Shown piece by piece: positions 7,965 through 13,989 of a DNA stretch of 64,000 bases. The stretch lies in the NCBI RefSeq assembly GCF_023823685.1, contig NZ_JAMXBF010000014.1:62001-126000 (forward strand), written 5' to 3'. Every line of letters starts with the position of its first letter. Position 1 is the first letter of the stretch. This DNA is from Pseudomonas subflava. GTDB taxonomy: Bacteria; Pseudomonadota; Gammaproteobacteria; Pseudomonadales; Pseudomonadaceae. A program made the translations under genes and the position numbers. The notes under the pieces are model-generated. The model was not told where the DNA came from. It searched no databases and saw only the letters and a list, made by a program, of their open reading frames with translations.

Positions 7965-7977
7965 CTCAAACGGGTGG
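7965..7977. promoter_or_regulatory. second operator-like core (CTCAAACGGGTGG)
   Basis: Twelve of thirteen bases match the core of the repressor operator at 4878-4890. It lies in the divergent gap between the SRAP-like gene (leftward) and the secreted-protein gene (rightward). The XRE repressor may therefore also control these accessory genes. The flanking half of the palindrome is weaker here. Confidence 0.45.
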
Positions 7978-8036
7978 CTTACCCTGTTCTAGACTCCCAG
8001 CGCCAGGAAGGCATTCCCCACGAATGGAGCTCACCC

Positions 8037-8558
8037 ATGCGCTACCTCAAATACCTCGCTGTTGCCCTCGCTTCTGCCTTGCTTTCCGCCTACGCCGCCC
8101 TCTGGTTTGCCGCACCGGCCACCGCCGAAGCGCCACATTCCGTGGTCCGCCCACCGCTGCTGGTGGAGCAGAGCGGCGATACGCTGCTGATCTGGGGCGG
8201 GTGGGAAACCCAGCAGGGGTACGAGGCCCCGGGCACCAACGCCATCGAGATCCGCTGCGAGCGCGCAAGCGGCCGCTGCGTTGAGGCCTACGCCTCGATA
8301 CTGCACCACGACGAGGGCGAGGACCTGGAAGCGCAGGCGTTCAGCTACGCCGTGCAGAGCTGGTCCGACACCGAACTGACGGCCGTTGCCGAGCGGGCCA
8401 TGGACTGCCTGAGCCGCCGGCTGCTGGTCGATCTGCCCGGCAAACAGGCGCGGCTGGAGTGGTTCCCCGGCACAGACGCTGGCTGCGATGGCGATGTAGG
8501 CGCCGCGGTGCTGGCCGGCGACCCGATACCGCTTGTTGACATCGACCTCCCGCAGTAA
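8037..8558 (+). CDS. membrane-anchored or exported phage accessory protein, unknown
   Basis: A 173-residue protein (MRYLKYLAVALASALLSAY) with a hydrophobic segment at residues 4-24 and an AXA-like signal cleavage region (APATA-EA near 26-32). GGAG lies about ten bases before the start. The remainder is soluble and acidic, with paired cysteines that could form disulphides in the periplasm. No family is recognised. It is divergent from the SRAP-like gene and lies 43 bp upstream of the RsmN-like gene, so it is probably co-transcribed with it. Confidence 0.75.
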   Translation: MRYLKYLAVALASALLSAYAALWFAAPATAEAPHSVVRPPLLVEQSGDTLLIWGGWETQQGYEAPGTNAIEIRCERASGRCVEAYASILHHDEGEDLEAQAFSYAVQSWSDTELTAVAERAMDCLSRRLLVDLPGKQARLEWFPGTDAGCDGDVGAAVLAGDPIPLVDIDLPQ

Positions 8559-8601
8559 CCCCGCTCGAACCCCGCACCCACCACCGGAAAAGGACTTTCG
8601 C

Positions 8602-8808
8602 ATGGGCTACCTCTGCCTGACCCGCCGTGACGGCGAGAACATCCGCCTCACCATTGACCCCGGCGTAGACATGGCGAAGCTGCTGCACCTGCTGCTGCGC
8701 GACGGCATCACCATCCGCATCGACACCCTGGGCCAGGGCGCGGTGCGCGTGGGCATCGAGGCGCCGAAGCAGATAGGCATCTACCGCGAGGAGCTGCTCG
8801 AGGGCTGA
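8602..8808 (+). CDS. RsmN/RsmF-type CsrA-family RNA-binding regulator
   Basis: A 68-residue homologue of CsrA. The N-terminus MGYLCLTRRDGENI matches the first strand. A 15-residue insertion (about 20-34, VDMAKLLHLLLRD) predicts an extra helix between strands, as in Pseudomonas RsmN/RsmF. The end VRVGIEAPKQIGIYREEL carries the RNA-contacting Arg (R62, equivalent to CsrA R44). Such dimers bind GGA motifs in mRNA leaders and control their translation. Carried by a prophage, it may tune phage mRNAs or host Gac/Rsm output. The start has AAAAGGA nine bases upstream. Confidence 0.85.
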   Translation: MGYLCLTRRDGENIRLTIDPGVDMAKLLHLLLRDGITIRIDTLGQGAVRVGIEAPKQIGIYREELLEG

Positions 8809-8867
8809 CTGCCTCCTGTCGGTGGCGACCGTGTCGCCGATTGACCGGGTTCGGGTCTTCGCAAATA

Positions 8868-8883
8868 CTGTTCGCATATACAG
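8868..8883. promoter_or_regulatory. LexA (SOS) box upstream of umuDC
   Basis: CTGTTCGCATATACAG fits the LexA consensus CTGT-N8-ACAG exactly, and the symmetry extends to TACTGT...ACAGTA (8866-8885). It ends 18 bp before the UmuD-like start codon, so the host LexA repressor should control this operon. Confidence 0.9.
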
Positions 8884-8901
8884 TAGTTTGCGGATGTACC
8901 G

Positions 8902-9345
8902 ATGTCATCTCTTTCCATACTCGCCCGGGGTGAGCGCTTGCGGGAGCGCCTGCTTACCGACGTGGCCACCGACCTGCGCATTACCGGCTTCCAGTCGCCC
9001 GCCGAGGACGAAAAGGAGGAGGGGCTTTCCCTCGATCGGCTCACCGGCCTGGGTGCGCCGCATATCTGGGGCGTGCAGGTGCTGGACGACAGCCTGGTCG
9101 GCTTCGGCATCTTCCGGGGCGACCGGCTGATCGTGAACCGGGCCGCCAGCCACCTGGATGACAAGCTGGTGGTGGTGGACCTGGGCGGCGAGGGCTACCG
9201 CGTGCGCCTGGCGCAGCGGGACCTGTTCGGCGGCCGCTGGCTGAAGGCCGCCGACCCGGTGGTGCCGGATGTACAGCTGGACGGCGAGGAGATCATCGAG
9301 GTGTGGGGCGTGGTGTCCTGGGTGGTCAGCCGCGTGGCGCCATGA
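8902..9345 (+). CDS. umuD: UmuD-like S24-family protein lacking the catalytic lysine
   Basis: A 147-residue protein resembling UmuD, the polymerase V accessory subunit. The cleavage-like region reads RITGFQSPAED (T28-G29, in place of UmuD C24-G25), and the serine is present in VLDDSLVGFGI (S64), followed by RGDRLIVNRA. The segment that should hold the catalytic lysine reads GEGYRVRLAQR: no lysine is visible where UmuD has VKKL. Autocleavage may therefore be lost. The gene lies behind a LexA box, and its stop overlaps the umuC start (ATGA), so the pair is one operon. Confidence 0.85.
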   Translation: MSSLSILARGERLRERLLTDVATDLRITGFQSPAEDEKEEGLSLDRLTGLGAPHIWGVQVLDDSLVGFGIFRGDRLIVNRAASHLDDKLVVVDLGGEGYRVRLAQRDLFGGRWLKAADPVVPDVQLDGEEIIEVWGVVSWVVSRVAP

Positions 9346-10616
9346 GCAGCCGGGGGCGCGTGTTCGCGCTGATCGACTGCAACTCCTTCTACTGCAGCTG
9401 CGAGCGCATCTGCCAGCCAGCGCTGAAGCGCCGGCCGGTGGTGGTACTGTCGAACAACGATGGCTGCGTTATCGCCCGTAGCGCCGAGGCCAAGGCGCTC
9501 GGCATCGGCATGGGGGCTCCCTTCTTCCAGGTGCGGGAGCAGATGAGCCGCCAGGGCGTGGTGGCGCGCTCCAGCAACTACACGCTGTATGCGGACATCA
9601 GCAACCGGGTGATGCGGGTGATGGCCGAGATGCTGCCCGGCATCGAGGTGTACTCGATCGACGAGGCCTGGGGCGACATGACCGGCGTGGATGACCTGCA
9701 CGGGCTTGGCCGGAGCATTCGCGAGCGCCTGGCGCGCGACGTTGGCATGCCGGTGGGCGTGGGCATCAGCACCACCAAGACGCTGGCCAAGCTGGCGAAC
9801 TGGGCGGCGAAGAAGTGGAAGGGCACCGGCGGCGTGCTGGACCTGACCGACCCGGCCCGCCAGGAGAAGCTGCTGCGCCTGGCACCGGTGAGCGAGGTGT
9901 GGGGCGTGGGGCGCCGCTCGGCGGCCAAGCTGGCCGCCCTGAACATCGCCACCGCCTGGGACCTGGCGCGGTTCGATATCGGCACCCTGCGCAAGACCTT
10001 CGGCGTGACCATGGAGCGCACGGCGCGCGAGCTGCGCGGCATCAGCTGCATCGGCTTCAACGAGGGGCCGCCGCCGAAGGAGGCCATCTGTTCGAGCAAG
10101 ATGTTCGGCAAGCGCCAATCGGAGCTGCCGCCAATCCGCGAGGCGCTGGCCGCCTACGTGAGCCGGGCGGCGGAGAAGCTGCGCAGCCAGGCCTCGCTGT
10201 GCAGCACCATTCAGGTGGGCCTGCAGACGCAGCTGGCAGACCAGAAGGGCCCGCGCTACGCCAACGCGGTGACCCTGGCGCTGCCGGCGCCGACCGATGA
10301 CACCCGCGAGATCCTGGCGCTCGCCCAGCAGGGGCTGACGCAGATCTACCGGCCCGGCTACCCGTATTCGAAGTGCTCCATCCTGCTGATGGACCTGAGC
10401 CAGCGCGGCGAGCTGACGCCTGACCTGTTCGCCCCCGCGCCACGCCGCGGCGCCGAGCGGCTGATGGCGGTGATCGACCAGATCAACCGCAAGGAGGGGC
10501 GCGGCACCGTGCGCATCGGCAGCGTGCCGGCCGCGCCGGCCTGGGCCATGCGCCGGGAGATGCTCAGCCAGCGCTACACCACGCGGTGGGAAGAGGTGAT
10601 AGGCGTGCGCGGATAG
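9342..10616 (+). CDS. umuC: DNA polymerase V catalytic subunit UmuC-like
   Basis: A 424-residue Y-family translesion polymerase. Palm carboxylates are visible: D12 in ALIDCNSFY, and D107/E108 in YSIDEAW. VLSNNDGCVIARS follows the first motif as in UmuC, and a helix-hairpin-helix-like GVGRRSAAKLAALNI lies near 186-200. The C-terminal part has the QSELPPI and MDLSQRGE stretches of this family. It bypasses lesions during the SOS response with UmuD'. The length is normal for UmuC (about 420). Translation is coupled to umuD by a 4-bp overlap. Mobile elements often carry such operons, as mucAB and rumAB show. Confidence 0.95.
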   Translation: MSSRGRVFALIDCNSFYCSCERICQPALKRRPVVVLSNNDGCVIARSAEAKALGIGMGAPFFQVREQMSRQGVVARSSNYTLYADISNRVMRVMAEMLPGIEVYSIDEAWGDMTGVDDLHGLGRSIRERLARDVGMPVGVGISTTKTLAKLANWAAKKWKGTGGVLDLTDPARQEKLLRLAPVSEVWGVGRRSAAKLAALNIATAWDLARFDIGTLRKTFGVTMERTARELRGISCIGFNEGPPPKEAICSSKMFGKRQSELPPIREALAAYVSRAAEKLRSQASLCSTIQVGLQTQLADQKGPRYANAVTLALPAPTDDTREILALAQQGLTQIYRPGYPYSKCSILLMDLSQRGELTPDLFAPAPRRGAERLMAVIDQINRKEGRGTVRIGSVPAAPAWAMRREMLSQRYTTRWEEVIGVRG

Positions 10617-10745
10617 CGCCGCCGGCGGCCCAGGCTATCAGAACCCTCGAAAGCGCAACCCCACCAAAGGCCTGAGTTAGACGGGCTTGCATCTCCGAAA
10701 CTGGCGATATGGTCAAGGCTCACTGCCAACATGGAGATGCAGAGA

Positions 10746-10916
10746 ATGACCGATTTTCGAGAGGCTGATAGTCGTCAACCGGCGGAGCCTGTTGATCAGC
10801 CCCTGATGGAACCTGTTACGGCTAAGGAGCGCTTGCTGCTGAAGTTTTACCGAAAGCTAGATGAAAAGGAGCAGGATTTTATGAGGCGAGCAATTGAGGC
10901 GATGGCAATGCTTTAG
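10746..10916 (+). CDS. small phage protein, unknown function
   Basis: A 56-residue protein (MTDFREADSR) with an acidic, proline-containing N-terminal half. The helical C-terminal half reads LLLKFYRKLDEKEQDFMRRA, a pattern like the tail segment of some phage repressors (LL..YR.L....). An ATG 15 bases upstream is also in frame. GGAGA lies upstream of both. It sits alone 130 bp after umuC and is followed by a strong palindromic repeat. It could be an orphan regulator fragment, but the evidence is weak. Confidence 0.5.
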   Translation: MTDFREADSRQPAEPVDQPLMEPVTAKERLLLKFYRKLDEKEQDFMRRAIEAMAML

Positions 10917-10934
10917 ATCCGCCGCTGCAATGAA

Positions 10935-10969
10935 AGGCCTCGAGCCTCGAGCCTCGAGCCTCGAGGCCT
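10935..10969. repeat. four tandem CTCGAG units forming a long hairpin
   Basis: CTCGAG occurs four times at exact 7-bp spacing (10939, 10946, 10953, 10960), flanked by AGGC and GCCT so that the whole 35 bp is an inverted repeat. It lies between the stop of the small gene at 10916 and the convergent gene ending at 10987, so it may act as a bidirectional terminator without a T-tract. Confidence 0.7.
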
Positions 10970-10986
10970 ATTAGGCCGCAGGCTAG

Positions 10987-11937
10987 TCAGATGACATATC
11001 GTGCCGCGCACGCTAAGGCACGCACTCGTCGAAGTAGATGTTGTTCTGGCGAATCATGTGTGTCGGGGAACCTAGGCCATATAGAAAGAAGCACATCTGA
11101 GCCCACAGCTGCACAAAAATAATATCCGCCGAACGCAACTAACTTCAATCTGAGGGCCTTGGGACGAGGTTGGATTGGGGTAAAAAATCTCTCCCAAAAC
11201 TGATCTGGATTAAATCGCGCCGCTCGCTCGAACGCACTTAATTGCTCCCTTTCGTGTTGCAATCTTTGGAGCGCTAGAAAAGACATTCCATTCGCCATTG
11301 TCCCACCACCCGGCGCGAAGTAGGACATGCCGTCCCCCAACTGGATAGTTGTGTTTATATTTTTATTGCGCAAAGCACGCAGGTCGTCGACTGTAGGTGG
11401 AGTCGGGGACGGTAAGCAGTGCTTATATTGGAACGGAGCAATCAAATCTGGCCAGTTGCAGCGAATGATTTCCAGCAGGTCAATCTGGTACCAGTCATGT
11501 TCACGTATGTCGAGTAGGTATGCATGGGAAGAGGTAAATACGCCGTAAAGGATTAAGGGGCCTCCCTCAATTAGGCCGTCCGATTGGTAGCTTGTGCCTA
11601 AATGTAGATGCTGAATGCCCCAGCAGTTAAGGAGTCCATCATGGAATTTGAACTTACGTATTCTTCGGCTTAAGTGTGGGAAGACACTTTCCCCAGTCTG
11701 CAATTTATAAACTAGCAAATTGAGCCCTTCTTTGCATCCTTCAGGGCATTTGAATTCGCGACTGAAAACTATTGTGCGAGGAACTGGGTCGATCATGCGT
11801 TGGCAGAGTTCAAAATATCCCAGTTGGATTTCTTCGTCAGACAGGCCTCGAATATCCGATTGCCACGCCTTCAATTCTCTTCGAAGAATATCAATGAAAT
11901 CACTTTGGAAATTCGAAATCACGTCCATGAAAGGCAT
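10987..11937 (-). CDS. AT-richer accessory gene of unknown function
   Basis: A 316-residue protein (MPFMDVISNF, or MDVISNF four codons in), soluble with no membrane segment. Visible landmarks are a C-P-E-G-C stretch near residues 64-68, FHDGLLNCWGIQHLHLG in the first half, and LLDIREHDWYQIDLLEII followed by NWPDL. The HLHLG plus LLEII.NWP pattern recurs in a family of bacterial hypothetical proteins I have seen but cannot name. Base composition is visibly lower in GC than the phage genes on both sides. It is divergent from a small zinc-ribbon gene. The position next to gene D is a common cargo site in P2-like prophages, so a defence or exclusion role is possible. Confidence 0.7.
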   Translation of the reverse strand: MPFMDVISNFQSDFIDILRRELKAWQSDIRGLSDEEIQLGYFELCQRMIDPVPRTIVFSREFKCPEGCKEGLNLLVYKLQTGESVFPHLSRRIRKFKFHDGLLNCWGIQHLHLGTSYQSDGLIEGGPLILYGVFTSSHAYLLDIREHDWYQIDLLEIIRCNWPDLIAPFQYKHCLPSPTPPTVDDLRALRNKNINTTIQLGDGMSYFAPGGGTMANGMSFLALQRLQHEREQLSAFERAARFNPDQFWERFFTPIQPRPKALRLKLVAFGGYYFCAAVGSDVLLSIWPRFPDTHDSPEQHLLRRVRALACAARYVI

Positions 11938-12023
11938 GCGATGATCTCTGCAGGCGGTGGCGTGGCATCGAGGCTATTCTCGGATAGCCAGCGAGGCGGC
12001 TGGGATGTCATAGGAGAAAAGAG

Positions 12024-12233
12024 ATGATTCCACAAGGTAAATGCCCCAAATGCCAGTCGATGGTGGCGAACGTACTTGTAGAGAATGTAGGAGTAGTAGT
12101 CGGGGTTGAGGAGAGATGGACGGGCGTATCCTACCTGTGTCAGCACTGTAAAACGGTACTTTCCGTTGGGATAGATCCGATTGCGTTGAAGGCTGCTACG
12201 GTCGCCGAAATTAAAAAAGCGCTTGGCCGTTAG
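12024..12233 (+). CDS. small zinc-ribbon protein
   Basis: A 69-residue protein with C7, C10, C39 and C42 (CPKC and CQHC) forming a probable zinc ribbon, then a short helical tail. It is preceded by GGAGAAAAGAG. It is divergently transcribed from the 316-residue accessory gene across an 86-bp gap, and its stop overlaps that of gene D. It could be a regulator or partner of the accessory gene, by position only. Confidence 0.75.
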   Translation: MIPQGKCPKCQSMVANVLVENVGVVVGVEERWTGVSYLCQHCKTVLSVGIDPIALKAATVAEIKKALGR

Positions 12234-13534
12234 ACTGATGTGCTCTCGAGGCCCCTAGACGGGGCCTTTAGTTGAATCTGGATCCGCTTCCACTCCCGAT
12301 CAAGAGCGCGCTGCGCAGCGGCCTTGCTCTGGTAGAGGTGGGTGAGGCGCCGCGGCTTGACCTGGTCGCCCTCGGTGAGCTTGTGCTGCTGGCCGGTCTT
12401 CTCGTCGCGGTACCAGGCGACGAGGCCGGTGAAGTTGCCGTCGTCCTCGGCCAGGCCGGCTACGTCGTCGCCGTCGGGCAGCTGGGACTCCAGCTCCAGG
12501 GCGGTGGTGTAGCTGTTCGGCGTGTAGCTGTGGCGGATGTTGCCGCCGAGCCAGACGATGGCGGCGATTTCTGCCTTGATGCCGGCGAGGGTGTAGGTTT
12601 GGTCCGGGATCAGCTCCGGCCGGCCTTTGGCCAGGGTGTAGCTGAGGGTGGCGGTACCGCGCTGCAGCCTGTTCCATTCCGCGCGGGCGGCCTGCAGGGC
12701 GCTGGCCCGGTCGGTGTAGACGTGGCGCAGCTCCTTGATGTTCTCTCCGCCGCCGGCGATGGCCTCTTTCTTCTCCGCGCTGTTGACCTCGTAATAGTAC
12801 GCCTTGGCGCCTGTGTAGGCGTCGCGATCGGCCTGCAGAAAACGGTGCTGGTCGCCGTCCGCCCGCGTTAGGGTGACGTGGGGCAGGGCCAGGCCGCTGG
12901 CCGTGGTGGCCTTACCGGTGGGCAGGAACAGCAGGCGGCCGGCCTTTACGGTGGCGATGGCGTCATGCTCGCGGCCGAGGCGACTGAGTAGGTTGGCGTC
13001 GCTCTCGTTGGCCTGGTCCAGGTGCAGCAGCTCAATGCCGGCGAGCACGGCGCTGACGACGGGCGTGAGGCCCTGGGCGGTGGCGATGGCGCCGATCACG
13101 GTGCCCAGGGTAGTGGCGTCGAAGCTGCGTTCCTTTTTGGTCTTGAGGCTGCCGCGCAGGTCCGCGCTGCGGGCGCGGATGCTGAGCAGGTCCGGCGCGC
13201 CGCTGTGCTCGGTTTCGTCCACGGTGAAGCTGCCTTTGTCGACCAGGCCGGTGTCGCTCCAGCCCAGCCAGAGGCGCACGGTGGCGCCCCGGGGCGGGAT
13301 GGCCAGCAGGCCGTCGTGGTCGCTGAGGGTGATGTCGAGCTGGTCCGCCTCGAGGCCGCGGTTGTCGGTGAGCTCGATGCTCACCAGGCGCGGCTCCTGG
13401 CCGCCGAGCAGCTGGTCGGAGATGTCGTTGTCGTTAACCACCAAGCGGCAAATGGGGCGCGGGTAGGCGGTAGCGTCGCGGTACTGCTGCGCCGCGCGAT
13501 CGAGCAGGGCGCCGGCCTGGCCCAGGATGCTCAC
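12230..13534 (-). CDS. D: phage late control / tail protein D (baseplate hub)
   Basis: A 434-residue homologue of P2 gpD, the hub protein at the base of the tail tube (gp27-like fold). Typical segments are PICRLVVNDNDIS near the N-terminus, VRLWLGWSDTGLVDKGSFTVDE, and the QANESDANLLSRLGREHDA stretch. Genes D, U and T follow in P2 order. Its C-terminus (KAPSRGLESTSV) is encoded by a hairpin that serves the convergent accessory gene, so the last residues may be insertion-derived. It is the last gene of the FI-D late operon. Confidence 0.95.
   Translation of the reverse strand: MSILGQAGALLDRAAQQYRDATAYPRPICRLVVNDNDISDQLLGGQEPRLVSIELTDNRGLEADQLDITLSDHDGLLAIPPRGATVRLWLGWSDTGLVDKGSFTVDETEHSGAPDLLSIRARSADLRGSLKTKKERSFDATTLGTVIGAIATAQGLTPVVSAVLAGIELLHLDQANESDANLLSRLGREHDAIATVKAGRLLFLPTGKATTASGLALPHVTLTRADGDQHRFLQADRDAYTGAKAYYYEVNSAEKKEAIAGGGENIKELRHVYTDRASALQAARAEWNRLQRGTATLSYTLAKGRPELIPDQTYTLAGIKAEIAAIVWLGGNIRHSYTPNSYTTALELESQLPDGDDVAGLAEDDGNFTGLVAWYRDEKTGQQHKLTEGDQVKPRRLTHLYQSKAAAQRALDREWKRIQIQLKAPSRGLESTSV
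12249..12270 (+). terminator. terminator of the accessory pair, inside the 3' end of gene D
   Basis: AGGCCCC-TAGAC-GGGGCCT followed by TT forms a hairpin just after the zinc-ribbon stop. It lies within the last codons of gene D on the other strand. Confidence 0.6.
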
Positions 13535-13983
13535 AGCAGGCCCCCGAGCACGCCGCGCAGCGCCCCGCCGACGGCGCCGGCCAGGCTGCCGAGCATGTCG
13601 GTGCGGCCGTCGTCGATGCGCTCCAGGTTGATGGTGAACTCGTACCGCCGGGCGGTGCCGTCCTCGAAGAAGATCTGCTGCGTTTCGGTGATCGAGGTGA
13701 TGACCCAGATGCCGTAGATGCGGCCGGTGCCGCTGATGAGTGGCCAGGCCTTGCCGGTGTCGGCCATTTTGCGCAGCACGTCGAGGCTCAGCGGCGAGCC
13801 GACCAGGCCGGGGAGCAGCGTGCCGGGCAGGGCGATCTTGTCGTCACCGCGGCCCATGAACTGCTTGCCGGGGTTGGTGCCGATGCGGCTGGTGGAGCCG
13901 TGGCGCCAGTCGGTGGTGCGCTGCAGCTCCTGGTAGGCGAGGGTGGGCAGGCCGAAGACGAACATGCCCAGGGTCATCATCAT
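13531..13983 (-). CDS. U: phage tail protein U
   Basis: A 150-residue homologue of P2 gpU, the tail terminator that caps the tube. FGLPTLAYQELQRTTDWRH near the N-terminus, then RGDDKIALPGTLLPGL and WVITSITETQQIFFEDG, are family hallmarks. Its stop overlaps the start of D by 4 bp, and it follows T closely, giving a T-U-D block as in P2. Confidence 0.95.
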   Translation of the reverse strand: MMMTLGMFVFGLPTLAYQELQRTTDWRHGSTSRIGTNPGKQFMGRGDDKIALPGTLLPGLVGSPLSLDVLRKMADTGKAWPLISGTGRIYGIWVITSITETQQIFFEDGTARRYEFTINLERIDDGRTDMLGSLAGAVGGALRGVLGGLL

Positions 13984-13989
13984 GGTGGT

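Noticed and set aside
7961..8005. A second LexA box upstream of the SRAP-like gene
   Set aside because: CTGTTCTAG starts like a box, but there is no matching ACAG at the right distance.
10935..10969. CRISPR-like array
   Set aside because: The 7-bp tandem CTCGAG units have no spacers, and no cas genes are present. No CRISPR array was seen in the window.
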